From assembly GCA_964247055.1 (NCBI GenBank), contig OZ176054.1, forward strand, positions 12,400,001-12,464,000: a DNA stretch of 64,000 bases, given 5' to 3'. Shown here in pieces: positions 1-11,389 of the stretch (positions within the stretch are counted from its first letter, which is position 1; each line of letters opens with the position of its first letter). The notes below the pieces were generated by a model. That model had not been told where the DNA came from. It did not search any database and saw only the letters and a list, made by a program, of their open reading frames with translations. Made by a program: the position numbers and the translations under genes. This DNA comes from Paragordius varius (lineage: Eukaryota > Nematomorpha).

Positions 1-725
1 AAATTATTGAAAGCACATTACCTAAAGGTTACAAATATGTGTCAACCAAAGTATATACTAGTTGGAATCCTATATATGATAAAATTTATAGTATTTTCAT
101 GTACCTCATTCCAGTTATTGTAGTTATTATTGCCAATACATATATAATGATAAAATTTTTACGCAAAACACGACGTTCCCAACGACAGACAACCCCTATT
201 AATGATTTCCGTGTAAATACCATAGACAATGTTGAAACGGAAAAAAAGCATAAAAAACGATTACCTCACCAGGCATCTAATACCCTAAGTATTCCTGCAG
301 CCATAGAATCTAACAGTGTGAGAAAATCGTTTGATAGCTTAAGTGAAAATTATAGAATAAATAACGAAGGGAAGCGCTGAAATTTACAAACTCAAAGAAT
401 AGCAACCAAAGCCCAAAATATTGCACGTCTTATGATTGGACTTAACATTGAGTATCTCTTATTTAATTTACCATACGTTTTATTCATCTTTATCTTTGAT
501 CAAGCATGGGTAGAAAACGGTAATGCCCTTATAACTAATTTACAAACCCTAATAAATACCCTAAAGTATGGAAGTCATGCTCTTAGAATCCATATTACTT
601 TCACCATCGACAAAAACATACAAGATGTGGCTAAAAGTTTGGTAAAACTCCTGCATTACACCTGTAAATACCTGTACTATTTATACTTAAATAAAATAGG
701 CATTAATCATCATAAAGCAGTTTAA
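1..725 (+). CDS. Rhodopsin-type GPCR, C-terminal part (peptide/FMRFamide receptor-like)
   Basis: Partial gene cut by the left window edge. The frame is open from base 3. It shows the end of an extracellular loop, then TM5 (about 85-160, IFMYLIPVIVVIIANTYIMI) followed by a basic stretch (KFLRKTRRSQR), a long polar third intracellular loop, TM6 (about 415-495, with an N-L-P-Y motif), a short loop and a TM7-like segment ending in a basic tail; the stop is at 723-725. The TM5 'YLIP' block followed by basic residues resembles FMRFamide/myosuppressin-type receptors; ligand unknown. An in-frame TGA at 378-380 lies in loop 3. It disappears, with the frame kept, if an intron is removed at 343-402 (GT-AG, 60 nt) or at 374-397 (GC-AG, 24 nt, the size of other introns here). 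AATAAA occurs at about 853. GPCR class is fairly sure; subfamily is a guess; it could also be a recent pseudogene. Confidence 0.75.
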
Positions 726-1736
726 TTAAATATGTCCCAAAAACCAAATTAATCATCCATAAATCCCACATATTAGAATCACGCTATTACAATTGAATTA
801 CAATTTTTATGCTAAAATTACCTACCGTATAATAAAATTATTAAATTAGCTCAATAAAAAAACCATAAAAAATGTTTGCACACTTTATCGCTTTTTAATT
901 GAATAATAGAGGTTATATAAAAATTAAATTTTTCAAGTTTTTCCATAGTGTTATGACATGTCAGTTAAGTTTAAATAAAATTTAATGGAGTTTATTTTTA
1001 AAAAAACTAAAATCTGCAAACAAAACCATAAAACCTGCTTCTTATTTTGTAGAATCCTTTTTGTTTTAAGTTCCTTTATGTTAAAGGTAAACCATAAAGT
1101 TACTAATTGTCGGAAATGAGTCAATAGAGTTTTTAATTGGAAGATGTATTATTATATACTTTTTAATATTATACATATATTTACCTTATATAAATATTTT
1201 TTATAATACTCATCATTAATGTATTATAATATTATCCAATCATGTCCAATTCTAAAAATTTTCAAAATATATTTATTATAGGTTATATATTGTGCAATTA
1301 TAAATAAATGGTAAAAAAAAATTGGTATTTTATTTCTTTCAAATCTATAATGTAGAATAATCCCTACGTAATACTTTTCATATATAAAGCAATACTCTTT
1401 ATATGAGATATACCCAATCCAATTTAGGTTTAAGAGGCTACATATATAACATCAAAGGTATAATATGTATTAACAAAGAAATTTATTTTCAATATATTCT
1501 TCGCTACTCGAATAGTTAAAAACATAAACTACGAAAATGTTAAGCATAGGGTAAACACGTATATTTTCGCTGATTTTTTTTATTGTTAGCAATTAATTTT
1601 GGTCATAAATAACCACACATTCTGGTTAAACAACCTAAATTGTTTGCCCATATTATGATAATTACAGAATTTAACGGTTATACTATTTTTGCACATAGTT
1701 CATGCCTTTTTAAAAAAATCTGCCATTAGTTTAAAG
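726..1736. other. Non-coding, nothing recognised
   Basis: AT-rich sequence downstream of the GPCR. I see no ORF with coding character, no RNA gene and no repeat shared with the rest of the window. Confidence 0.6.
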
Positions 1737-2033
1737 CAGAGGTGATCAACGCGTGGCCCTCTTAAACATTCAGGCAACCAAAAATTTGGGAATCCATAAA
1801 TGTTGACAAAATCATATTAAAATTGATATTTCTGAAATAAAAATTGCGAAAATGTGTATCCATTTGGCAACGAACTAGAAAAATTTTTTATATTGTATTT
1901 GCTTCTAACAGTTTTATGTTTGAAATGTAAAAAAACAATATTTATTGATGCACATTAATATTTCAAATGCGATTACCGTAGTTTTTTGAGTTGAAGATGC
2001 GGCCATTGAAGCCATTTGTGTTGGACACGCCTG
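1737..2033. mobile_element. hAT-type non-autonomous element
   Basis: Starts CAGAGGTGATCAACG and ends GGACACGCCTG, the usual CAGRGGTGTCCAAC style of hAT MITE ends. It is flanked by imperfect 8-bp target duplications, gtttaaag (1729-1736) and gtataaac (2034-2041), 6 of 8 matching. No coding capacity; old by divergence. Confidence 0.6.
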
Positions 2034-2384
2034 GTATAAACCATATAAGCTTAAGCATTTATAAGAGTTTTATTTTTATACGCGTTAATATTAGTTGTGC
2101 CCTGTGACACGCTTCTATGACTTAATCAACGATATCATCATATTTTACGCACTAGACCGAAAAGAATACAGTTGGATTCGTAAAGTGCTAATTCAAAAAA
2201 AGCTCTTAGTAAAATTTTTGCTTTTTTAGGTAAAATAACTAATACGATTTAGGAAATTTATATAGTTTGATAATAATCTAACATAAAAAAGCTTCCAAGC
2301 GACGTTTTGTTATATGATGGTGTATTTAAGATTAGATACAGTACAAAGTGCTTAATTAAGATATATACCTATAATTATGATTAA

Positions 2385-2709
2385 TATACCATTTACAGTT
2401 CACACCCTGAATAATTCAAGTTCACCCTCGGACAATTCAATTTCACTCTTAAATAAATTATGTGTTTTTTTTAATATTAAAAATTACCTTTATTTTTTAA
2501 TATGTTTAAAATATAAAATTCTGTTTTAAATTAATATAATGCTGAAAAAATTAAATATGTCGTAAAAATATAATTCATATGAATGATGAGTTATATTAGC
2601 CCTAAAACACATAATTTATTTTTGCATTTGAATTGTTCAAGTGTGAATTTGAATTGTTCGAGTGTGAATTTGAATTGTTCAAGGGTGTATATGAATTGTA
2701 AATGGTAAA
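2385..2709. mobile_element. MITE family B copy 1
   Basis: Long terminal inverted repeat beginning ATACCATTTACA and ending TGTAAATGGTA. Between the ends are repeated TTCAAGTTCACCCT / AGGGTGAATTTGAATTG blocks, a conserved AT-rich core and internal 'acacataattta'. The same structure recurs about twelve times in the window. No ORF. The transposase superfamily cannot be assigned from the ends. Confidence 0.7.
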
Positions 2710-3464
2710 TTACAAGGCGTAATAACTTATTTAAGAAGTTGCTTGAAAGCCACGTTATTTTCAACATGAGAACGCTTTTAATGCTGGGTTGGACTCTACC
2801 CAGAAATTAATATAAGAAAATAAATTTGGTACTTAGACTCATTATGTGATCTCAAAATTTGGTTTAAAAATGTGAGTTGATCTGGCTAACAATAGTTTCC
2901 GAGGTTGAAGCCGTAGGTGTTGGCATTTTTTAAAAAAGCGATTAACTATAGTTTGTCACCATATGAATCTTAATTCAATCTTTATGCTCGCAAATTGTGG
3001 CGCCTTTTACGGAAAGTGAACCCCCAATCGGCGGCTAATTTAAGCTTGGCTATAATTTGTGCCTTTATACTGGTAATAAAACCATCCACTCACTATTGAT
3101 TATATAAAGCTTCATAAATTGGACAAAATTTGCTTCAAAAAATATTTTTGGGAACTTAGTTTTTCCTGTTAAATACTATTTAACGTACACTTTTTAAATT
3201 ATTAATAATATTGGCTTATTAAATCGCTGAAAATTAAAAATTTAAGCGTATTTGGTACCTTTATTATATTATAACTCAAAAAGTATTGATAAAATAGGAG
3301 GTATAAATAAAGGATTTACATGGGTGATTGGAGTCTGCTCAACGCTTTTTCCTATACCTTATATAAATTTACTTATCACCTGATGTAACAAAAAAACAAT
3401 TTAAGTCAAATGACTTTTTCGCAGTCTAAGAATTGATTAATATGTACAGGCCCGGGCTTAGAAT

Positions 3465-3590
3465 TACAGTAAAAATTGAAATTATATACAGACAAAAGCT
3501 AAAAATTAAAAGACAAATATGTTTTTCAAAAAAAGAAAACCATATTTAACTTATCGTCGGATATAACTTATCGCGTGTTTTAAGTTATAT
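3465..3590. mobile_element. MITE family A fragment (left end)
   Basis: TA followed by CAGTAAAAATTGAAATTAT and a diverged TIR; no matching right end is visible. Confidence 0.5.
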
Positions 3591-3611
3591 ATATATATAT
3601 AAATTGTAGCA

Positions 3612-5655
3612 TAATGTGACCAGATAGGCTGTTTTTCGCAGTACAGTACTGGGTATTCAGAAAAAAACTGAGCCAGTACTGCGCCCTCTTTTGTACTGCT
3701 TTTTGAAATTAAAAAAAATAATTTTTTATAAATATATATTAATTTTTGATTATTCAAGAATTATTTTAGTATTTAATATAGTACCCTCAATAAAAATAAC
3801 CCCATAATTTGTAAAGAAATGGTTCATTTTTCGGTAAAAAAACTAAGATTGGCCTATAATTGGTTAATATTTTTCTGCTCGAATTAAACATAAAACTTAA
3901 GATTGCAGCCTTTTGCGCAGTGGCGAAACTATAAATCTGGGACTCCACACCTTAAGATTCAGGCTAATGGCTCTTTCACTCAGGGCTTCTGTAAGAAAAG
4001 GTGCCTCCAATTTCAAAAGTTACATAATATTATTTTAATAAATGTTTGATCAAGTTTAGAAAGTTCAATTTTTGTTATAATTATCAAACGGAAAATTATA
4101 TAAAAATTTTTTATTCCCATAACATAATATATAAAATTTATTATATATGGCATATGATTCCGAAATAACCTTTTTTTCACGTTTTCTATACTCATTAGGT
4201 GGGAGATATGATATTACTTAATTTTTTTCCTAAACTTAAATTTTAATAGTTTTATTATTTTTTTCATAAACAAATTTGAGATATTTTGTTAAACCTTACT
4301 TAAATTTATTTTGAAGCTTGATGAAGGTATAACGCTTTAAGATATAATAAAACCCTTTTTCTAAATAATTCGATGATGTTTAACATTACTATAGGTTCAA
4401 AAATTTAGAGGTTTTGTTTGCTTATAAAATGTTGGCGAATTTTTGTAAAAAAAACAATTTTTATTTAACATAAATTTGAAAACGAACCATTTTAATCAAA
4501 ATTTTGATTGAGAGTTAGCATTACCTAATTATATATATATATATATATATAATGTTGTAATATCTCAACCGTTTATAATGTTTCCATCAAGCTGAAAATA
4601 ATATGAAGTACGCTTCAACAAAATTTTGCTAAAAACTAAATTTTTGGAAGTGTGCATTTTTTAAAAAATATATTTAGTTGATATCAAAATTTAGTATATA
4701 TTTAAAATTTTTGAACAATATCGGAATATTTGGGTTTATTTTAAGAGAACAGTCTATTAAAAACAAAAAATTTGGGACTATCAGAACTCACATCTAAAAA
4801 TTTAAAATTTTAATTTTTTTTTTAATTTTTGTTTGTAGTTTATGTTATATTGCGCGCCTTTTGCAATTTTATACTGAGCACCTACCACAAAAGTGTAAAT
4901 AACTTTCTTTAACACTTGGATACAACACATTCATTTTAGTCCTTCGATTCAAATTGGGGTAGTTAAATACCCCAGGCCTGTTAAAAATTAAATTCTTTAA
5001 AAATATGGAAGGAATCCATGGCAAAATCTTGCACTTATATAACATTAATAAACCGAAATATATAAAAAATTTTATTCAAAAATTGATATATCTTATTTTA
5101 AGCTAAAACCGAAAGGTAAAAATTTACTCAACGTGACATGTGTGTAATTGAAAAATAATGAAAAATAAATCGCGTTTTCTATTTCTATCAACTCTAGATG
5201 TAATATAAATAAAAAATTAGCTTTAATTTTTCCCTTCAAATTAAATGAAGACGATATTTTGCAATAATTTTCAAAAATAAAAATGGCGGCGTAGTAGTTT
5301 GACATGGAACTTTTTTTTCATTACAAAATTTTATTTAGATATTTTGGCATATTTATATAATTCTTATCAGGATAGAAGCATAATTGGGACCGTGTCCTTC
5401 AGTAGTTTTATAAAAATCCTGGCTCAAATTTTGTCTGAGCTATTTAGATACCCCAATTTGAATCGAAGTGTTAATAACTCGTAAAGGTTAAAACCAAAAG
5501 CACCATGCTAATCCTGATATTTTCCTATCAGAATATATATTTTTCAGCAGGATATTTTTTGTAACTGTGTAATATACCACACCGATGGTTTAAAAACAGA
5601 CAAAGTATGTTTTAATTTTGTACTGCGTCCGAGTTTAAAATATCTGGTCACATTA
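3612..5655. mobile_element. hAT-type element, 2.04 kb, non-coding
   Basis: The ends are perfect 15-bp inverted repeats, TAATGTGACCAGATA at 3612 and TATCTGGTCACATTA ending 5655. They are flanked by a perfect 8-bp target duplication TTGTAGCA (3604-3611 and 5656-5663), the hAT signature. The inside shows no transposase-like frame. It carries a family D MITE at 4913-5470. The perfect duplication suggests a younger insertion than most others here. Confidence 0.75.
4913..5470. mobile_element. MITE family D copy 1 (piggyBac-like)
   Basis: Begins CACTTGGATACAACAC and ends TTTGAATCGAAGTG, with TTAA directly on both sides (4909-4912 and 5471-5474). About 558 bp. TTAA targets plus CACT.. ends point to the piggyBac superfamily. 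Inserted in the hAT element at 3612-5655. Related copies lie at 50786, 52575 and 52929. Confidence 0.7.
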
Positions 5656-5749
5656 TTGTAGCACATTGTATTATTTATTTCAATTTATTAATATATAAGG
5701 TTTAAATAAGTATGACTGTATATTTTTAATAATTATTTGTATTTTAGTT

Positions 5750-5990
5750 TTTTAACCCTTGAACAATTCAAATTCACCCTAAAGATAAGTTAAGTGTTTT
5801 CTGGATAATATAACTCATTTTTAATATAAATTATATATTTACGGCTTAGTTTCAGTATTATTTATATCTTATACAAAATTTCATTTTTAAAATGTAAAAA
5901 AAATTTGGACAATTTTATTAAAATACACATAATTTATTGTAGGGTGAATATCAATTGTTCAAGGGTTAATTTGAAGTACAAATAAAATAT
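5750..5990. mobile_element. MITE family B copy 2
   Basis: Shows the CCCTTGAACAATTCAAATTC block at the left and TTCAAGGGTTAATTTGAA at the right, around the same core as other B copies; the extreme ends are eroded. Confidence 0.55.
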
Positions 5991-6739
5991 TATTAACACT
6001 CCATTACCTTTCGGGGAGTTTTATATCCTATGAGCGATTCGAAATTTGATATCTTAAAAAGTATTTAAGAAAATTATGGTTTATTTAGCCTTGGCGCAAA
6101 TTTTTTTAAAAAAATGTAAAATTGTAAAATTATCCTCACCTCAAACTTTATTTGCCGTCATTTATATAATTTTTTTATCGCTATTGCAACAGTCAAATAA
6201 ATGCATATTATGGTCAGAAAATGTAAATAATTAACTTTAAAAAGATTTTAAGCTATATTTTACCGGAAAAACTTGATATACTATGAACTTAGTATCAGCT
6301 GTTCGTGTTAATCGTGTCTGGAGTATCCCAATTTTATACTCTAGAAGTCACAAAATATAATCTTTTTTATCTAATTCATGAGAACAATGTTTGATAATTA
6401 AATTTTAACTAAATAACTTTCAAAATTGTGGTTTATTTACAAAATTAAGCTCTGTATTAAACTACCCCCAAAAAACTAGGACAAGAAAGTGAAAAGGTAA
6501 TGAGTGAAAAATGATTTATGCTTTTGATGACATCAATTCATCGATAAACATATTTATTATTTTTTCTGTGCAAATGTAATCAATATAATTACAAAATTGA
6601 GCAAACATTTAAATGGTATCAAAAAAATAGATTAAATATTTTTGACTTTTTACAATAATGAAGTGTATATATTTAAAAACTTAAAATGGTAATTGCTTCA
6701 GTATAAAAAAAGGGAAACGCATGTAATAAATATGGATTT
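5991..6739. other. Non-coding, nothing recognised
   Basis: AT-rich spacer before the orphan gene's 3' end. No ORF with coding character and no shared repeat was noticed. Confidence 0.5.
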
Positions 6740-7429
6740 TTATGCACTAATTTTAATTTTCTTTCTATCCTGAGGACTAGTATCAATTTCTAAAAGGCCA
6801 TGATCCTTGGATTCTTCCGAAATCATATCAACATGTTTCCGCTTAACATGTTGGTCTAGACTAGCGTAATTATTTAATGTATGTAATTTTTTAGCAATGT
6901 TTCCATACAAACCAAGTAATTGGTAAATGACCGGTGAGTACTTTGATATAATTTTATTACGAATTTCAACACAAGCACCAATTTTCTTAAGCGATTTCAT
7001 CAAATCCTTCTGATATGCGTCCAAAGCTTCCTGTGATATAGTATTTGCAGGACATATCGAATTATTTATAGTTTTTAAATATATATTTGCATTGTCTAAT
7101 AAATTTTGAAAGATGTATTTGGAAAATATAATAAAATGGGAATGATTGCGCATTTTAGATATTTGTATCGCAAATTTACTACAATCTGTTTTGGAAAAAC
7201 TATTGTTATCACGGTCATCCTCGACAACGTCAAAACCTTTGAGTGTTTTCGTTTCAAATGCATGCAAGAAGGTAGTGCAATCCACACCGTTTTGCGTAAT
7301 CCCTTTAATTAGATTATCCAGTTGAATAGCGCATCTTTTAAATTCACTTAATTTCTCTTCGACTTCATTGGAGAATTCTTTCAAAAGAAGCCGACATTCT
7401 TTAAAATTTGTGCTGCAGTCGCATTCCAT
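6740..7429 (-). CDS. Orphan 229-aa protein, single exon
   Basis: I do not recognise the family. The frame is open and intronless, with base and codon use less AT-extreme than its surroundings, so it is probably a real gene. The N-terminus is Cys-rich (MECDCSTNFKEC). Residues 10-50 and about 125-190 are rich in Leu, Lys and Glu with heptad-like spacing, suggesting an all-helical protein. There is no signal peptide or membrane segment. The C-terminus carries basic clusters (VKRKHV, DRKKIKI) that look like nuclear localisation signals, and an S-P-Q-D-R motif. A small subunit of a nuclear complex would fit, but that is speculation. Upstream (about 7430-7460) I see no convincing acceptor, so the ATG at 7429 is taken as start. 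Confidence 0.65.
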   Translation of the reverse strand: MECDCSTNFKECRLLLKEFSNEVEEKLSEFKRCAIQLDNLIKGITQNGVDCTTFLHAFETKTLKGFDVVEDDRDNNSFSKTDCSKFAIQISKMRNHSHFIIFSKYIFQNLLDNANIYLKTINNSICPANTISQEALDAYQKDLMKSLKKIGACVEIRNKIISKYSPVIYQLLGLYGNIAKKLHTLNNYASLDQHVKRKHVDMISEESKDHGLLEIDTSPQDRKKIKISA

Positions 7430-8227
7430 AAATTTGAATTTAAAAACCGAACAAAAAATTGAGCAGTTTTAGAGTCCTATTTAATGAATTATAATAATTA
7501 TATCTTATTTTATTTCTGAGCATAAATTAATACGCTAATCATTATTACCTATTAATACATATTTTTAAATAAATATAATTTTTCCAAAAGTTTTTTATCA
7601 CAAAGATTATTTTACTTCTAACCTACTAGTACACAAACTTAATTTTTATGGACCTGAATTATCAATTAAAATTATTGCAGTTTTTCCATTTGAAATTCGA
7701 GATATATATGCCATCCAATATTTGTCGGCTTTACATAGTAACCGGCATTAACAAAAACAATTTTATTTGGTTCCATCAGGTTTCTTCATAAAATAGATAT
7801 AATAACAAGTTTTTTGCATGAATGTTTTTTATATTTCGTTATCAATGTAATACCAGTGCAAACGTTTCAAACTTCAATTTGCTCCATATTTTTTTAACTA
7901 TTTGATTTTTATAGGCCTGGAGCCACTAGTTACCCCAATTAGAGGGGCTAAATTGAAAGTATTGTATCCAAGTGTTAAAACCTGACCGTTAAATCATACA
8001 TATTATGGACAAAAAAAAAATTCAAACTTTTAAAAATAAAAATGTGATATGGTGGAAAGAAACTTTGATAAATATATATGATACGATCTAAAATCTAAGT
8101 TGGAAATTTAAAACAACATTAGATCAACCGCAACCGACACTAAATGTGGTTCCGTTATTTAACCATTAAGATAACATGGAATGAGAATTCAGAATAAATT
8201 TATGCTGGCATGTGTTCTGGCCTGAAA
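7430..8227. other. Non-coding; remnant of a family D element
   Basis: At about 7912-7985 a degraded 'taccccaatt...tatccaagtgttaa' end of family D is visible. The rest shows nothing I can name. Confidence 0.4.
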
Positions 8228-8345
8228 TACAGTAAAAATGGAAATTATACGAGCAAAATGTAAATATTAAGACAAAACTACATTCAAAAGACAGCCATAC
8301 TATTTTAAACCTTATCTATTTTAAAATATACACTGTAGTGTAAAA
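8228..8345. mobile_element. MITE family A fragment
   Basis: TACAGTAAAAATGGAAATT followed by the typical 'aaaagacagccatac' TIR interior; the right half is missing. Confidence 0.5.
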
Positions 8346-8789
8346 TAAAGAGGTATATTGGTAATATATACAATAAGATACTTTACGATTAATGTCCCGC
8401 TTTTTCACGATTATACAAAAAATAATTTTTGAGTTTACATTTAAATCTTTTTTAAAAAAAATTTTTATCCGTTTAAATTTTTTATCATTAATTATCTATA
8501 AAGCTATATCAATTTTGAAAATATTTATTTTTTTCGTATTTATATCATATAATTATACACTTTGCTTCCTACTTCTACCGCCAACATTATCAAAAAGACA
8601 AAACCACAAATCGGTAGCTTATATATGTTTAGTCCAGAATAAAATAATAAAATATTTTTTTATACTAATATTTTAATTATATTACCTCCCACCATTATTA
8701 AAAAGACAAATTGATATCACAAATCGGTAGCTTATACGTTTACTATTAAGGTAATATAAAATTTAGTTTACTAATATTAGTTTAAAAAT

Positions 8790-10240
8790 ATGAGTACATA
8801 AATTCAACGATGAATAAATGAAAGAATTTCATTGTATCAAAAAAACGAAGAATGAATCATTTGTTAAATGTTTTTTATGCGAGGAATTTACCCTAGCACA
8901 GGCAAGCATGATATTACAAAGCATATGAAAACACAGAAACATAGATAATTAGATATGGCGGCATCATCTTACAAAATGAGAAAAGAATTTGGCACCAGCC
9001 GATGATTTATCTTTTCACGCCGTTAATCATAATAATCCCTTTAGATATATGAATCGTACCTCACAGGTTACTCGTACCTTATTCAATAAGAAATTTTGAT
9101 GTCCTTTCGCCACATACATTTTTTGAAATACAAAAAGATTTGCTGAAAATCATTTTCATATCGCTATACTCTGATGCATCAAATCACAAGGATACACAAT
9201 TATTTCCCACTTTAATAAAATATTTTGATTCAGAGACTACCCGGTGAAAATTCCGACATAAATATTGAATATTCTAGAAAAAAATAATTTAGAAGCAAAA
9301 ATCATCGCATATTGCGCTGACAACACCAATACGAACTTCGGTGGATAAGCGAGGGGAAAAATATTTTTTATATATTAGGAAATAAATAAAAACATTATTG
9401 GCGTTGGGTGTGCAGCGCTCATTATACACAACGCTATTCAAATATCTGCTGATTTGTTACCCCTAGATGTGGAAAATGTAGTTTTAATATATTCCTATTT
9501 TTATATATACACGGTACGCGTTAAACGCTTAAGGTATTCTGTGAAAATGCAGAAGTTCTATATCAAAAAAAAGCTTGAATATTGTAAAACTCTGGTTAGC
9601 TCTGCTGCCAGCTATCGAAAGAATTTCAAAAATGTCTGATCCTTTAATATCCTATTATTTATCACAGAAGAACGTACAACTTTGGAAAAATTTTGGAAGT
9701 AATTCTTCAAATTAAATTAATATATTGATAGAGGGTGACAAATATCGGCAATCGAAGTAGCCAATAACATAGGAAACCTAAAATTGAAAGGTTAGAAAAT
9801 AATTTTATACATTAATCATCCGCAATATTATAAATAATTTAGTAAAACAAGGCTTAATAAATCGCCAAGATATTCTGTACCATATAATATTTTATACAAA
9901 CGGTAAAGATTATTTGGAAGATTGAAAGGTGCAATTGAATGATATTGATCATTTTCATTGAATGACATAAAAGCTAGAATTTAATTGGTGCGATGTTCAA
10001 AAATCATTTGATTACATCTGCATCGCCCAAAATTTCCCAAAAAGTAATCTTTTAGAAAAGGATCTTTTTTCTGAAGTATCTTTAGTTAAAAAATATATTA
10101 ATAATGAAAATTTTAAACTATGGACAACAGAAAAAAGACAGTAGAAAAGAAATGGTTAGAAATATTTCATCTTTTGAAACAAACTATGTTCCATACAATA
10201 ATATTTTAAAAATTTAGAATTCGCACTAGCTTTACATGGA
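8790..10240 (+). pseudogene. Decayed hAT-superfamily transposase
   Basis: Translation in shifting frames gives recognisable hAT pieces in order. About 8850-8945 has a zinc-finger-like head (K-C-F-L-C-E-E, then T-K-H-M-K-T-Q-K-H). About 9165-9240 reads LYSDASNHKDTQLFP..KYFDSET. About 9305-9350 is the catalytic-core block YCADNTNTNFGG. About 9375-9450 gives GVGCSAHIIHN-like sequence, and 9450-9640 continues with LPLDVENVV...YCKT. About 9900-10080 holds a C-terminal part with WCDVQKSFDYI and SEVSLVKKYI. Several frameshifts and stops interrupt it, so it cannot be active. Ends are not clearly seen. An element with family H7 features abuts at 10241. Confidence 0.7.
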
Positions 10241-10997
10241 CCTAGGGTAGTGATTTTGAACCCCTTTTTCAAAAAAGGGGGTTAGACCTAGGTAAACCAT
10301 ATGTTATTGCCAATAATAGATAACTACATACATAAATACTTGATTAAATACATAAAAAAGATTTGTTTATAAAGTATATATTTTTTTAAAAGTATACTTT
10401 CACATACTGATAATTTAAATTTCTACAATTAACGATCTTTGGAATCATAGATAAAGACTATGGAAAGTTTTAAATCACAGAAAGATAAAACTAACAATAT
10501 GGAGTTTATTGAAACCTATTTATGCTCTAATTATTTTAAACTATGAATAAAATCCGAAAATGTTATTTTCAACAGTGTTAAGAGGATGTAGAAATAAATT
10601 TTGCTAAATATTTCTGGCTTATTTCTTATTGAAAACAGAAATTTGTAAGACTATACTTAAGAAATTAAAAACTATACTTGCTTTCGACCAACACCTTCTG
10701 TCATATAGTTTATATAAACATCTTTAAGATATTTCTTCATTCAGTTTTTATTTAAATATATACTGTAATTGCATTTCTTGCATGTAACTTGATTTTTTTG
10801 ATCGATAAATTTTCACAAGGCTGATTTCATTATGAGGAAGTAAAGAAAAAATGTATATCATATGATATTTAATTCAAAATAATACATATATAAATAATAT
10901 AATGTTTTTTCCTAAAAATTGTAAAATTAATACTAGGTCATTTTTTTTCGTAGTCGTGACCATGGTCATGACCTAGGTCATTGACTAATGGGAACAA
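10241..10997. mobile_element. hAT-like non-autonomous element with GGTCATGACC palindromes
   Basis: Left end CTAGGGTAGTG..., with a 'ttttcaaaaaa' spacer and 'gttagacctagg', is homologous to the left end at 24993. The right part (10930-10997) has 'gaccatggtcatgacctagg' and ends AACAACTCT, matching the right end at 25492. Longer and more diverged than the 24993 copy; no clear target duplication. Confidence 0.45.
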
Positions 10998-11172
10998 CTC
11001 TAATCAAATATAGCGATATGAAATTTATATGCTGCAAATCTTTTTCTAATTCAGAAAATGCATGTGGTGAAAGGACATTGCATACAATAGCTCATCCTTT
11101 GTTCGTGCACATGTAAATTTATTCAATAATCTCATCAGATTTGTGCCGCTTTTTCCTTAATCTGGTCACCCT
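10998..11172 (-). pseudogene. Second hAT transposase fragment (5' end, inverted)
   Basis: On the minus strand the sequence matches the 9030-9170 part of the hAT relic at nucleotide level (aTGTCCTTTC-CCACAT-CATTTT, then AAAAAGATTTGC). Its outer end is CTAGGGTGACCAGATTAAGG (RC of about 11153-11172), a hAT-type terminus. It is a separate, inverted, truncated copy. Confidence 0.55.
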
Positions 11173-11389
11173 AGGTAAATATCAAAAGGGCCTGGTTAAA
11201 ATCATACAGACAAAATTTATTAAAATTCAGTTCATATATCTGCTCGTATTTATATATTGTAAGGAATAATTTAAATTATTAACACAGATGCAGTGAATTA
11301 TATCGATTGGAAACATATTTATTATTTCGATTCCATCAAATCGTATAAGGGAATTGATACCAACAATTTATTTTATTTAAATAGTTGAT
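11173..11389. other. TIMELESS 3' flank
   Basis: Short AT-rich stretch between the hAT fragment and the TIMELESS stop; nothing else seen. Confidence 0.4.

Noticed and set aside
378-380. TGA recoded as an amino acid
   Set aside because: Other genes in the window use normal stops and one small intron removes this TGA, so a changed genetic code is not needed.
3551-3757. Short open frames in MITEs and AT-rich spacer
   Set aside because: Composed of Ile/Tyr/Lys/Phe from AT repeats, with no conserved motif; they overlap transposon ends.
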